16,333 nucleotides of DNA, taken from the NCBI GenBank assembly GCA_000433535.1, contig FR892653.1, positions 32,819 to 49,151 of the forward strand, written 5' to 3'. The position numbers were made by a program, and so were the translations under genes. Shown one piece after another: positions 1-7,979 of the stretch. This DNA is from Dorea sp. CAG:317. GTDB taxonomy: Bacteria; Bacillota; Clostridia; Lachnospirales; Lachnospiraceae. Under the pieces are notes generated by a model. That model ran no database searches, was not told where the DNA came from, and saw only the letters and a program-made list of their open reading frames with translations. The first letter of the stretch is position 1, and every line of letters starts with the position of its first letter.

Positions 1-1158
1 CCCCATAAGCTGTACGTGGATTTCTTCCAGCTCTTCATTCCAGACAACACGAAGCATCGGGTCTTCCTCTTCCAGAATCCGAAAGTTCTGAAGCATGGCA
101 GGAATATTTACATGCTCCGGAAAGATCACGCGGTAATTGAGTACCGGTGACAAATGAGGCGGTTCTGACCTCTGTTCTTTTCCAAGTCCCTCTCCCGGAT
201 ATGTCTTTGTCAGTCCGGTCACTGCACAGATCATCCCTGCAGCAGCCTCCTGTACCATCTCATATTTCTCACCGGAGTAAATACGAATCTGATTCACCTT
301 CTCTTCCCACGGCTCTTCGGATTGTTCTGCGCCGGCAAGCTGATCCTTCACGCGCAGTCTTCCGCCTGTAATCTTAAGATGCGTCAGACGATTCCCCTGA
401 CGGTCTCTGGAAATCTTAAATACCTTCGCGCCGAATTCCTCTTGCGTCTGGCAGACTTCCGTATATTTCTGAAGACCGTTCAACAGCTCTTTCACGCCTT
501 CCACTTTCAATGCCGAACCGAAATAACACGGATATATATTTCTCTCTTTGATTAGTCTTTTTACATCCCTTATCGGAATCTCTCCGCTTTCCAGATATGT
601 CTCTAATACCTTTTCTTCACAGACCGCTATATTTTCATAAAATTCCTCTCGTTTCTCTTCGTCTTGCGCTATGTCAAAAGCTGTAATTCCTTCACTCAGC
701 GACTTCTTTAACTCACTTAACAGCTGTTCGCGATCCGTTCCCTCTTGATCCATCTTATTTACAAACAAAAATACAGGTACTTTGTACTGCTCCAACAATC
801 TCCACAATGTTCTCGTATGTCCCTGCACACCATCTGCTCCGCTGATCACAAGAACCGCATAATCAAGAACTTGCAGTGTACGCTCCATTTCTGCCGAAAA
901 ATCTACGTGCCCCGGCGTATCGAGAAGTGTCACTTTCTTTTCTTCCAAATCGAATACTGCCTGTTTGGAAAATATCGTAATCCCTCTGTCTCTCTCCAAT
1001 TCATGTGTATCAAGAAACGCGTCTTTATGATCTACCCGTCCCAAAGTTCTGATCTGTCCGGTCAAATACATCATACTCTCTGATAAAGTTGTTTTCCCGG
1101 CATCCACATGCGCAAGAATGCCAATCGTAATGTGCGAACATCTGGATGTATCTTCCAT
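1..1158 (-). CDS. Tet(M)-like / EF-G-like translation factor GTPase, 3' end off the window
   Basis: This is a ribosome-binding GTPase of the Tet(M)/Tet(O)/Tet(W) and EF-G superfamily. Only the first 386 codons are in the window and the frame is open at base 1. All five G motifs are visible: AHVDAGKTT at residues 16-24 (G1), RGITI (G2), DTPGH (G3), NKMD (G4) and GSA (G5). They are followed by a domain II segment (AKVFKISRD) and the start of domain III (EEEDPMLRVVWNEE), as in Tet(M). The start is ATG 1158, preceded by GAGGG at 8-nt spacing. Proteins of this group displace tetracycline from the ribosome, but many Clostridia carry chromosomal relatives with no proven resistance role. The domain III/IV loops that contact the drug site lie outside the window, so resistance cannot be called. 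No long attenuator leader like that of tet(M) is seen; the leader is only about 30 nt. Confidence 0.88.
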   Translation of the reverse strand, partial: MEDTSRCSHITIGILAHVDAGKTTLSESMMYLTGQIRTLGRVDHKDAFLDTHELERDRGITIFSKQAVFDLEEKKVTLLDTPGHVDFSAEMERTLQVLDYAVLVISGADGVQGHTRTLWRLLEQYKVPVFLFVNKMDQEGTDREQLLSELKKSLSEGITAFDIAQDEEKREEFYENIAVCEEKVLETYLESGEIPIRDVKRLIKERNIYPCYFGSALKVEGVKELLNGLQKYTEVCQTQEEFGAKVFKISRDRQGNRLTHLKITGGRLRVKDQLAGAEQSEEPWEEKVNQIRIYSGEKYEMVQEAAAGMICAVTGLTKTYPGEGLGKEQRSEPPHLSPVLNYRVIFPEHVNIPAMLQNFRILEEEDPMLRVVWNEELEEIHVQLMG

Positions 1159-1198
1159 AAAAATATCCCTCGCCTTTCTGTCTTCCTCTCATGCTGTT

Positions 1199-1204
1199 AT
1201 CATA
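1199..1204 (-). promoter_or_regulatory. Weak candidate -10 box for the Tet(M)-like gene
   Basis: On the minus strand TATGAT lies about 40 nt upstream of ATG 1158 and directly after the T-tract of the preceding terminator. A promoter is expected here, because the upstream gene is closed off by that terminator. No convincing -35 box is seen at 16-18 nt upstream, so this rests mainly on position. Confidence 0.3.
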
Positions 1205-1212
1205 CCATAAAA

Positions 1213-1255
1213 CAAAAAAAGAAGTCGACAAGTATTTTCACGCTCGAAGACTTCT
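1213..1255 (-). terminator. Rho-independent terminator after the YkgJ-type gene
   Basis: On the minus strand AGAAGTC (1255-1249) pairs with GACTTCT (1226-1220) around a 22-nt loop that also contains TCGA/TCGA. A run of T follows at once. It separates the cysteine-cluster gene from the Tet(M)-like gene. Confidence 0.75.
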
Positions 1256-1310
1256 CCTATAAATTTTGAGTTATTCCCCTCCTCGGAAAACACCGATAAA
1301 AAGGCAGATA

Positions 1311-2003
1311 TCAAAGACCAAGTTGTTCTTTCAGCTTCTTCATGCGCATAGAAAACTCTTGATAAAACCTTAGGTAAACATCCTCTTTTTCTGCCCCTTC
1401 CTTTCCGCATAATTGATAAGGTGTCTGATAAAACGTCCGCAAGATATAGAGTTGAAAAATTCTCTGATTCTCATCATCCAGAGTCTTCATTGCCTCCTCA
1501 CAGGTTTGTAAAAACTGATGCCACTCCCGGATATATTTCTCATAAGATTTCAGATTCGGAATTCCAAGCCATTTTTTTACTTTGATCTTGCTCTGATCCT
1601 TTTTGCTGCATTCATTTACCTGCAGAAAATAACGGAATCCATCGTCCTCATAATAACGCCCAAGCGGAAATAACCGACAGATTCCCGGTCTGAACAGATG
1701 AATCGAACACCGCCCGTTCTCGTCAAGAAAAGTACAGGACTCTTCTTCTCCCGCCATTTTTAACTTCGGAAGAATCACCCCGTCCACAACCTGTAATTCT
1801 ATATGTTCTTCCATTAAGCCTTCAAAAGTCTTCCCAAGTCCCATACACAGCTGCCAGACATCATAAGGGTCTAAAACAATGGACGCCATCCCTCTACAAC
1901 ACGCCGAACAACCTTCGCAGTCATGACAATCTGCCTTCACAAGATCATTTGCAGTATATAATTTTCCATCTGAAATATCCTCTAATCGAACGTTACGCTT
2001 CAT
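1311..2003 (-). CDS. YkgJ-family cysteine-cluster protein (putative Fe-S/zinc-binding)
   Basis: The protein has 230 residues. Its N-terminus carries a dense cysteine cluster, C26-x2-C29-x2-C32-x2-C35-C36, and more cysteines follow in the ESCTF, GRCSIH and GICRLFPLG segments near residues 90-115. This two-part layout (CxxCxxC, then CxFL..xxxCxIHxxRPxxCRxFP) is the signature of the YkgJ/UPF0153 family, which is thought to bind metal, zinc or an iron-sulfur centre. The biochemical role is unknown. The C-terminal half (about 125-230) is helical, charged, and longer than in the shortest members. ATG 2003 is preceded by AAGGAGA. It is a single-gene unit with its own candidate promoter and terminator. 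The family call is firm and the function is open. Confidence 0.85.
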   Translation of the reverse strand: MKRNVRLEDISDGKLYTANDLVKADCHDCEGCSACCRGMASIVLDPYDVWQLCMGLGKTFEGLMEEHIELQVVDGVILPKLKMAGEEESCTFLDENGRCSIHLFRPGICRLFPLGRYYEDDGFRYFLQVNECSKKDQSKIKVKKWLGIPNLKSYEKYIREWHQFLQTCEEAMKTLDDENQRIFQLYILRTFYQTPYQLCGKEGAEKEDVYLRFYQEFSMRMKKLKEQLGL

Positions 2004-2032
2004 CCCTGTCTCCTTTTATCATGTAAGCCGCA

Positions 2033-2052
2033 ACATTTTTCTAAGAAAATGT
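2033..2052. repeat. Small hairpin in the 5' leader of the YkgJ-type gene
   Basis: ACATTTT (2033-2039) and AAAATGT (2046-2052) form a 7-bp stem with a 6-nt loop. It sits between the candidate promoter and the ribosome site. There is no T-run after the stem in the direction of the gene, so it is not a clear terminator. No function is assigned. Confidence 0.3.
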
Positions 2053-2090
2053 CGTAGCCAAATAAGTTTTATTCCAAACATGGAACTCTT

Positions 2091-2119
2091 CTATAAAATC
2101 ATCTCTTCCTTATTATCAA
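2091..2119 (-). promoter_or_regulatory. Candidate sigma-A promoter for the YkgJ-type gene
   Basis: On the minus strand TTGATA (2119-2114) is followed after 17 nt by TTATAG (2096-2091). The -35 box is good and the -10 is weak. It lies after the strong terminator of the sugar operon, where a new start is needed. Confidence 0.4.
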
Positions 2120-2230
2120 GAATTTTTTCTACTATAGCACTGCAGGACAATCATCATATTCTATCCCCACCACCATCTACAATCTACTTTTATTGTATTT
2201 TAACAACGCCAATTTCGCAAGATATTTTAT

Positions 2231-2277
2231 AAAAATGCGAGGGCTGATAACCTATAAGAATTACCAACCCTCGCATT
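2231..2277 (-). terminator. Strong rho-independent terminator of the sugar operon
   Basis: On the minus strand AATGCGAGGG (2277-2268) pairs with CCCTCGCATT (2243-2234). The stem continues as TTGGTAA with TTATCAG, including G-T pairs, to give about 17 bp around a 10-nt loop. TTT and an AT-rich tail follow. It begins about 20 nt after the rbsB-like stop codon. Confidence 0.85.
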
Positions 2278-2297
2278 AAATTCATTTTACGTCTAAT

Positions 2298-3239
2298 TTA
2301 CTTTGTCACTAATTTGAGAGGAATATTTACTAATTCTTCAATCTTCTCTCCCTTCAAATACTTAACTGCATTGTCAAGGGCTGTTTCAATCTGAAGATCT
2401 GGCTGTTGTTGTACTGTTGCTGCCATTTCTCCATTTTCTACAGCTGTCAACGCATCTTCTACGGCATCAATACCATAAATTTTTATGTTTTCAAGTTTTC
2501 CTGCCGCCTCTACTGATCTCACTGCTCCTAATGCCATATCATCATTATGTCCATAAATAGCTACCAGTTCTGGATTACTCTGCAAAATATCTTCTGTAAC
2601 ACTTGCCCCTTCTTCTCGATTATAATTTGCTGTAAGAGATGTTACGATTTCCATATCTGGCGCTTCTTTCTTAAGTGTTTCTTCAAATCCACTTTGTCTT
2701 TCGTTAGTAGAAGATGCTCCTGGAATTCCTTCTAAAACAGCAACCTTCCCTTTTCCTCCGAGATCTTTAATCATCTGTTCTGCCACTAATTTCCCCGCTT
2801 CATAATTGTCAATATCCAAATGCTGTACTACCTCTCCTGAATTTGCCATTCTTGAAACTGTAATAACTGGAATATCTGCATCATTGCATGCCATAATCGA
2901 TGTTCCTATAGCATCTGAATCTACCGGATTAATAATCATAAGATCTACTTCTTTTAAAATAAGATCTTCTACCTGCTGCGCCTGTGTTTCTGAAGAATCT
3001 TCTGCATCTAATGTTTCGATTTTTATTCCCATTTCTTTTGCTTTAGCATCTGCTGCATCGGACATCGTGACAAAAAACGGATTGGACAATGTAGACACAG
3101 AGAATCCTATCGTATATTCATCTGTTTTTTCTTCTTTACTATCCTCTTTTTTTTCAGAACTATTTCCACAACCGCTTAATACTGCCATACTCATAATCAT
3201 AACTACAGTTAACATAATTGATAAAATTCTCTTCTTCAT
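2298..3239 (-). CDS. rbsB: Ribose-type sugar ABC transporter, substrate-binding lipoprotein
   Basis: This is a periplasmic-binding-protein type I (RbsB/XylF class) sugar receptor anchored in the membrane as a lipoprotein. It has 313 residues: a short signal peptide, the lipobox LSGC with C24 as the lipidated cysteine, and a charged linker before the binding domain at about 41. Compared from memory with E. coli ribose-binding protein, most ribose contacts have equivalents: N53, F55, F56, N104, R130, R181, N232, D258 and Q278. The residue next to R130 is S129 where E. coli has Asp89, and I257 replaces Phe214. The receptor is therefore ribose-like, but the ligand may differ. ATG 3239 has AAGGAGG at 6 nt. 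It is the last gene of the operon, 25 nt after the permease, with the terminator immediately behind it. Confidence 0.92.
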   Translation of the reverse strand: MKKRILSIMLTVVMIMSMAVLSGCGNSSEKKEDSKEEKTDEYTIGFSVSTLSNPFFVTMSDAADAKAKEMGIKIETLDAEDSSETQAQQVEDLILKEVDLMIINPVDSDAIGTSIMACNDADIPVITVSRMANSGEVVQHLDIDNYEAGKLVAEQMIKDLGGKGKVAVLEGIPGASSTNERQSGFEETLKKEAPDMEIVTSLTANYNREEGASVTEDILQSNPELVAIYGHNDDMALGAVRSVEAAGKLENIKIYGIDAVEDALTAVENGEMAATVQQQPDLQIETALDNAVKYLKGEKIEELVNIPLKLVTK

Positions 3240-3264
3240 ATGTTTCCTCCTTACCTATTGGTTA

Positions 3265-4200
3265 TTATTCTTTTTCTTTTCTCTTCAACAAAACAGCCAC
3301 AACAATAATAATTCCTTTAACAATAGACTGCCAATAAGAGCTGACATTTAATAAATTAAGACCATTGTTAATAACTCCTATTACAAGTGTTCCTATAAAT
3401 GCCCCTACAGCTGTCCCTACTCCACCAGACAAAGAAGCTCCACCTAATATTACTCCTGACAATACATCCATTTCTAGCCCTTCGCACGCAATTGGTTGAG
3501 CGGATAATAATTTTGAAGTGGTGATTATTCCACCGATCGCACTCATTACTCCTGAAATAATAAACACTGTTAGTTTATATTTTATTAATGGAATCGTTGA
3601 TAATACTGCTGCTTCGCTGTTAGCGCCTATTGCTTTAATATAAGTCCCATGTTTCGTCTTTTGTAATAACAGAATGAAAATACCTAAAATAAACAAAGAT
3701 ACTAACGTTGCAGCCGGAACTTTTCCAAAAGCATATCCAGCTCCCCATATAGAGAACTCTGCCGGCAATCCCGATACTGGTTTTCCATTTGTCCATGCCA
3801 TTGCTACACCTCTGAAAATTCCCATTGTAGCTAACGTCACAATAAATGATGGAATTTTTCCAAATACTACAAGGCACCCATTAAGAAGTCCCATTACAAG
3901 TCCCAGACCTAACGCTGCCATAATGCCCAGCCAAATTGAACCAGTTTTACTCATTACATAGGCGAGTGCCACTCCTGCCAATGCCGCACTGGATCCGACT
4001 GAAAGATCAATCTCTCCAGTTAGAACTACACCTAACATCCCCATTGAAACAATTAATACAATGGATACTTGTCTTGTAATATTTAACAGGTTTTGTTGTT
4101 TCAGAAAATGAGGTGATGCTACAGCAAATACAACACACAATAAGGCTAAAACAAGTAAGAGCCCCAGTTCACTTTTTAATATTTTTTTCAGTTTATCCAT
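3265..4200 (-). CDS. rbsC: Ribose-type sugar ABC transporter, permease
   Basis: This is an integral-membrane permease of the RbsC/XylH/AraH family (BPD_transp_2 fold). It has 311 residues, the usual length, and is hydrophobic throughout with about 8-10 membrane segments. GEIDLSVGS at 62-70 is the family's strongly conserved loop, and AIGANSEAAVLS is the cytoplasmic coupling region that docks on the ATPase. It ends in a basic tail (KRKEKE) as expected inside the cell. The start is ATG 4200, which overlaps the last 8 nt of the ATPase gene (ATGGATAA). Its ribosome site AGGAGG lies inside that gene, so the two are probably translationally coupled. With the RbsA- and RbsB-like neighbours it makes a complete importer. 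Confidence 0.93.
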   Translation of the reverse strand: MDKLKKILKSELGLLLVLALLCVVFAVASPHFLKQQNLLNITRQVSIVLIVSMGMLGVVLTGEIDLSVGSSAALAGVALAYVMSKTGSIWLGIMAALGLGLVMGLLNGCLVVFGKIPSFIVTLATMGIFRGVAMAWTNGKPVSGLPAEFSIWGAGYAFGKVPAATLVSLFILGIFILLLQKTKHGTYIKAIGANSEAAVLSTIPLIKYKLTVFIISGVMSAIGGIITTSKLLSAQPIACEGLEMDVLSGVILGGASLSGGVGTAVGAFIGTLVIGVINNGLNLLNVSSYWQSIVKGIIIVVAVLLKRKEKE

Positions 4201-5707
4201 TTACAGTTCCTCCTAACGCAAGAGAAAGTAATTTTTCACTAGTTGCATCTTTAGCATCCACTTCCCCTACAATTTTACCCTTGTACAAAACATAAATACT
4301 GTCACATAAACTGATCAGTTCTTCAAATTCTGATGAAAAAATCAGAATTCCCTTACTCTGTTCTGCCATTGCTGTGATAATACTATAAATTTCTTCTTTG
4401 GCGCCTATATCAATCCCTCGGGTAGGCTCATCCATCAATATAATTTCCGGATCATTCAACAACCATTTCCCCAGTACCACTTTTTGCTGATTACCGCCCG
4501 AAAGATTTTTCGCTTTCAGTTCTACCTTCAATGGTTGTATTTTTAATTTTTCCCCAGTCTCTTTTGCCAGACGATTCTTCTTTTTCTGACTTAACAATTT
4601 CAAAGATGATTGAATTTTCTCAAGCCCTGCCAAAACAATATTATCTGAAATCTTCTGTTCTAAAAATAAACCTTGAGATTTCCTATCTTCTGGGATAAAC
4701 GCCATGTTATATTTTCTTGTATCACTTGGATTATGTAATCTTACTTGTTTGCCATCACAAAACATTTCGCCTGTCTCTCTTCTGGCATTTCCAAAAATAC
4801 TGTGGGCAATCTCGCTTTTCCCAGCTCCTACAATCCCTGTTATACCTATAATTTCTGATTGATGTAATTGTAAATCTATAGGATAACTCATAATATCTGT
4901 TTTATAATTCTTTAGCTCCAGCAATATTTTCTGATCTGTAAATTGCTTTTCCTTCCTAGCTTTTCTAACTGCTACCTCCTTTCCGATCATTGCTTTAATT
5001 AAAATATCAACTGAAACCTTGCCAACGTCATATGTATCCACGTTTTTTCCATCTCTGAATACAGTAGCGCGATCACAAACTTGAAACACCTCATCTAAAT
5101 AATGAGAAATATAAATCATTGTAACTTTTTTCTCTTTCAGTGTATTCATAATCTGGAACAGTACTTCTATTTCAGCCTTACTCATTCCTGTTGTTGGTTC
5201 ATCCAGCAATAAAATTTCTGCATTAATTGCAAGTGCTTTAATAATCTCTATGATACGTTTCTGTCCCATTCCCAGTTCTGATATCTTTTTTCGAGAATCT
5301 ATCTGAATGTGGAATTCTTCAAGGTACTCATCGCTGGCTTTATAAAGTTTGGTCTTATCACATACTCCTGCAATCATTTTGGTTGGCTCATTCCCAAGAA
5401 AAATATTTTCTGCTACTGTCAAGGAGTCAATCAAACTTAGTTCTTGATAAATAGCTGCAATCCCTTTTTTCCTTGCATCAATTGGATTTTGCACCGTAAT
5501 TTCCTGACCATGTAGCAATATCTCTCCTGAATCCGCCTTATGTACACCAGTTAATATTTTTATCAAAGTTGATTTCCCAGCTCCATTTTCTCCCAAAAGT
5601 GCATGCACCTCTCCTTTTTTCAACGAAAGAGATACATCTTTTAATGCTTGAATTCCGCCAAAATTTTTACGGATATTTTGAAGTTTTAAAATCATTTCCT
5701 GTTCCAT
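4193..5707 (-). CDS. rbsA: Ribose-type sugar ABC transporter, double ATP-binding subunit
   Basis: This is a tandem ATPase of the RbsA/MglA/XylG family that powers the importer, 504 residues in the chosen frame. The first ATPase half has Walker A GENGAGKST (39-47), a degenerate signature ELGMGQKRIIEI, and Walker B ILLLDEPTTGM (165-175). The second half has the altered Walker A GIVGAGKS (291-298), the signature LSGGNQQKV (402-410) and ILMDEPTRGID (423-433). An imperfect first signature is normal for this family. I start it at ATG 5707, which has AGGAGG at about 10 nt and lies 14 nt after the ribokinase stop. The frame is open to a further ATG at 5821, but that extra 38-residue stretch would lie inside the kinase gene and has no matching ribosome site. 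Confidence 0.92.
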   Translation of the reverse strand: MEQEMILKLQNIRKNFGGIQALKDVSLSLKKGEVHALLGENGAGKSTLIKILTGVHKADSGEILLHGQEITVQNPIDARKKGIAAIYQELSLIDSLTVAENIFLGNEPTKMIAGVCDKTKLYKASDEYLEEFHIQIDSRKKISELGMGQKRIIEIIKALAINAEILLLDEPTTGMSKAEIEVLFQIMNTLKEKKVTMIYISHYLDEVFQVCDRATVFRDGKNVDTYDVGKVSVDILIKAMIGKEVAVRKARKEKQFTDQKILLELKNYKTDIMSYPIDLQLHQSEIIGITGIVGAGKSEIAHSIFGNARRETGEMFCDGKQVRLHNPSDTRKYNMAFIPEDRKSQGLFLEQKISDNIVLAGLEKIQSSLKLLSQKKKNRLAKETGEKLKIQPLKVELKAKNLSGGNQQKVVLGKWLLNDPEIILMDEPTRGIDIGAKEEIYSIITAMAEQSKGILIFSSEFEELISLCDSIYVLYKGKIVGEVDAKDATSEKLLSLALGGTVNG

Positions 5708-5721
5708 ATCAAGCACACCTC

Positions 5722-6639
5722 CTACAGGTATTTCCGCACCTCTTCCTCTTTCGGAATAGATGTCTGTGCTCCTTTTTTCGTTGTACTCAAAGCTGCTGCC
5801 ACTTTTGCAAACTCTAAACATTCTTTTATACTTTTTCCTTTTGACAATTCTGCCGCAAAAGCTCCAAGAAAAACATCTCCGGCTGCTGTAGAATCAACAG
5901 ACTCTACTTTCATTTTATCCACAAAATATATACTACCATCTACTATTGACACAGCTCCTCTATCTCCCAGTGATACAATTGGAGTAATAAAGCCTTGCTT
6001 TTGTAGATATGCAATACTATTCTCTGCATCCTCAACAGTGGAAACTTTTTTCCCAGTCAATGCTTCAGTTTCTATCTCGTTAGGTTTTACGAAATCTACT
6101 AACTTTGCTATTTCTATTGGAATTCCTTCTGCTGGCACTGGAGCCGGATCTAAAATAACAACAAGTCCCTTGCTTTTAGCTACACGAATTGCTTCATATA
6201 CCGTCTCTTTTGGAATCTCCATAGTAATCAACAGAATATCAAATTCGTCAAAAAGTTCCTGATGTTCAACTATATCTTTAGCTGTTAACTTTCCATTTGC
6301 TCCATTCGTGAAAGAAATGGCATTTTGACCACTTGCATCCACTCGAATCATCGCTACTCCTGCGGTTTCTCCTGGCAAATACATAACTTTGCTCATACTC
6401 ACGCCCCTGGAGTTAAGCTCTGTCGTCAGCTCCTTACTAAAGCCATCATCACCAAGTTTTGTAAAGAAGGAGACATCTGCGCCCAACGCAGCAGCAGTTG
6501 CTGCCTGGTTTCCTCCTTTTCCTCCTGGGAAAGTGGAAAAATTATCTGTTACAACCGTTTCTCCTGCAAGAGGCATATGTTCCATATACATAACTAAATC
6601 AATGTTAATACTTCCCATGCATAAAATTTTTTTATTCAT
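5722..6639 (-). CDS. rbsK: Ribokinase (PfkB-family sugar kinase)
   Basis: This cytosolic kinase is predicted to phosphorylate the imported sugar at O5 (ribose to ribose 5-phosphate in RbsK). It has 305 residues. It shows the RbsK pattern N12-x-D14 near the N-terminus, GGKGGN at 39-44, E141 in the sugar pocket, an ATP-site region with the catalytic base in DSTAAGD (D255), and a KGAQTS C-terminal segment as in E. coli KGAQPS. The ribose-contact residues N, D, N, E and D are therefore retained. ATG 6639 has GGAGGGG directly upstream; a GTG four codons earlier is less likely. It overlaps the BtpA/SgcQ-type gene by 8 nt, implying coupling. Among PfkB proteins this is closer to ribokinase than to fructokinase, but other pentoses or deoxyribose remain possible substrates. 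Confidence 0.92.
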   Translation of the reverse strand: MNKKILCMGSINIDLVMYMEHMPLAGETVVTDNFSTFPGGKGGNQAATAAALGADVSFFTKLGDDGFSKELTTELNSRGVSMSKVMYLPGETAGVAMIRVDASGQNAISFTNGANGKLTAKDIVEHQELFDEFDILLITMEIPKETVYEAIRVAKSKGLVVILDPAPVPAEGIPIEIAKLVDFVKPNEIETEALTGKKVSTVEDAENSIAYLQKQGFITPIVSLGDRGAVSIVDGSIYFVDKMKVESVDSTAAGDVFLGAFAAELSKGKSIKECLEFAKVAAALSTTKKGAQTSIPKEEEVRKYL

Positions 6640-7468
6640 ATGCCCCTCCACTTCTTAATTTTTCCACTTCTTTCATAAACGTTAGCGTACGATTTACATC
6701 TATCGGTTTTTTCCAATTCCCTTCTTCTTTGAAATAGCTTCCTACAATTGCTCCATCTGCACACTTTAAAAGTTCCCTCGCATTTTCCTTACTGATGCCG
6801 CTTCCTAAAAAAACAGGAAGCGCTATTTTATCTTTGCATGCCTTCACTCTTTCTACGGTAGGGGGCATTCCTGTATCAAAACCTGTAACGATCACTGCGT
6901 CTCCATCTTGTGCTTCAATATCCATTGCCTGTTCTTCCACACTTCGATCATGAATAATATAATGACTTCCATGCTTGACATTAACATCACACAAAAAAGC
7001 TACTTCACCTGCATGTAATCTGCTTCTATCCCGTGCAAGTTTTCCACCAATTGCTTCTATATATCCCGACTGGGAAATAAATGCGTTGCACCATTCAAAC
7101 ACCCGTACCCATTTTGCCGAAGAAGCCACTGCACAAGCTAAAGCATGATCAGCACCGTTCATATGACATTCCACACCAACAGGAATATTCACTGCATTTT
7201 TCACTGCATGTACACCTACTGCTAACGCAGCCACAGTATCTGAACCAATATTTTTCCCTTGTAAGTATGGAATATCCCACATATTTTCTACTTGAACTCC
7301 ATCCACACCACAAGCTTCTAATTTTTTTGCCTCATCTACTGCAATTTCTATAATTTTATCCATATTCATAATAGAAGGATCATAGGCTGGCGAGCCAGGC
7401 AGTGGTCTTAAATGAACCATTCCAATCACCGGTTTTTCCTTAGGGAAGATTTTGCTTATTCTATCCAT
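6632..7468 (-). CDS. BtpA/SgcQ-family TIM-barrel protein
   Basis: This 278-residue protein belongs to the BtpA/SgcQ family (COG0434). It shows the family opening GMVHLRPLPG (16-25), and alternating hydrophobic strands and helices that suggest a TIM barrel (GVDGVQVEN, IPVGVECHMN, AKWVRVFEW, GDAVIVTGFDTG, LPVFLGSGI, DGAIVGSYFKEEG). The last segments resemble phosphate-binding loops of other TIM barrels (inference). Cyanobacterial BtpA affects photosystem I accumulation, and SgcQ lies in an E. coli sugar-related operon. I know of no established reaction for the family. I start at ATG 7468, with AGGAGAT at 8 nt, 11 nt after the RbsD/FucU-like gene; the longer frame from 7525 would run into that gene. 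Its place between mutarotase and kinase argues for a step on the imported sugar or its phosphate. Confidence 0.88.
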   Translation of the reverse strand: MDRISKIFPKEKPVIGMVHLRPLPGSPAYDPSIMNMDKIIEIAVDEAKKLEACGVDGVQVENMWDIPYLQGKNIGSDTVAALAVGVHAVKNAVNIPVGVECHMNGADHALACAVASSAKWVRVFEWCNAFISQSGYIEAIGGKLARDRSRLHAGEVAFLCDVNVKHGSHYIIHDRSVEEQAMDIEAQDGDAVIVTGFDTGMPPTVERVKACKDKIALPVFLGSGISKENARELLKCADGAIVGSYFKEEGNWKKPIDVNRTLTFMKEVEKLRSGGAYE

Positions 7469-7479
7469 CCTATCATCTC

Positions 7480-7923
7480 CTAAAAGTCTACACCTGCCAC
7501 CAATGCGATATAACAATATGGGCAACGTTCTCCTGTTCTTACAAATGCCTTAACTTCCTTCCCTTCTAGTGAACCATTTAACCAAAGATTCTTCATTTCC
7601 ATATGAGGGATAGTTTCCTCATTCATGGCATTTCCTTTATTCTTTTCCAAATCTAAAATATTTTTAAACTCTTGATATTTTTCAGGACTGACTTGTTTTG
7701 TTTCTTCAGATACAATATAGCCTTCTATGACTAATTCTTCCAAAACAGCCTTTACCACATCTGTAACCTTGGGAACTCCATCTGTAACTGCAAGATCAAT
7801 ACACGTTGTCATATCATGTCTTGGAAATGGACATCCCACATCACCAATAAGAATAATGTCTCCATGCCCCATTTTCCCTACTACTTCTGATAATTTTGCG
7901 TTATAAATTCCGTTCTTTTTCAT
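7480..7923 (-). CDS. RbsD/FucU-family sugar mutarotase-like protein
   Basis: RbsD and FucU interconvert anomers and ring forms of sugars (D-ribose pyranase, L-fucose mutarotase). This protein has 147 residues, slightly longer than the usual 131-140. The catalytic pair is present: H20 in GKMGHGD and D28 in IGDVGCPFP. H107 matches the third active-site histidine, and the C-terminus VRTGERCPYCY-to-AGVDF aligns without gaps to the RbsD end. At Y138 it has tyrosine where RbsD (PYAN) and FucU (KYGN) have asparagine, a residue that contacts the sugar. ATG 7923 has GGAGGT at 7 nt. It is the first structural gene behind the regulator, with a candidate operator 35 nt upstream. Mutarotase activity is likely; ribose specificity is uncertain. 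Confidence 0.87.
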   Translation of the reverse strand: MKKNGIYNAKLSEVVGKMGHGDIILIGDVGCPFPRHDMTTCIDLAVTDGVPKVTDVVKAVLEELVIEGYIVSEETKQVSPEKYQEFKNILDLEKNKGNAMNEETIPHMEMKNLWLNGSLEGKEVKAFVRTGERCPYCYIALVAGVDF

Positions 7924-7957
7924 TTAGTGTACCTCCATATTTTCCATTTTCTTCCAT

Positions 7958-7969
7958 TTAATCGTTTAA
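7958..7969. promoter_or_regulatory. Candidate LacI-family operator before the mutarotase gene
   Basis: TTAATCGTTTAA on the plus strand (TTAAACGATTAA on the minus strand) differs at one base from the perfect TTAATCGATTAA palindrome before the regulator gene. It has the central CG typical of LacI/GalR-family operators. It lies in the 95-nt gap between the regulator and the first enzyme gene, about 35 nt before the ATG. No clear -10/-35 pair was found in this gap. Confidence 0.6.
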
Positions 7970-7979
7970 CTGTTTTGGA

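Noticed and set aside
1025..1410. Short minus-strand frames upstream of and overlapping the Tet(M)-like gene
   Set aside because: They are out of frame with the conserved GTPase and cysteine-cluster proteins, and one crosses a terminator.
2806..3351. Plus-strand open frame of 181 codons
   Set aside because: It lies opposite the sugar receptor gene and its start region, and is a Ser/Ile-rich shadow with no ribosome site.
5708..5821. Longer N-terminus for the double ATPase
   Set aside because: The extra codons lie wholly within the ribokinase gene. ATG 5707 has a good AGGAGG and fits the normal length of the family.
7469..7525. Longer N-terminus for the BtpA/SgcQ-type protein
   Set aside because: It would overlap the end of the mutarotase gene. 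ATG 7468 has AGGAGAT at 8 nt and gives the family's usual opening.
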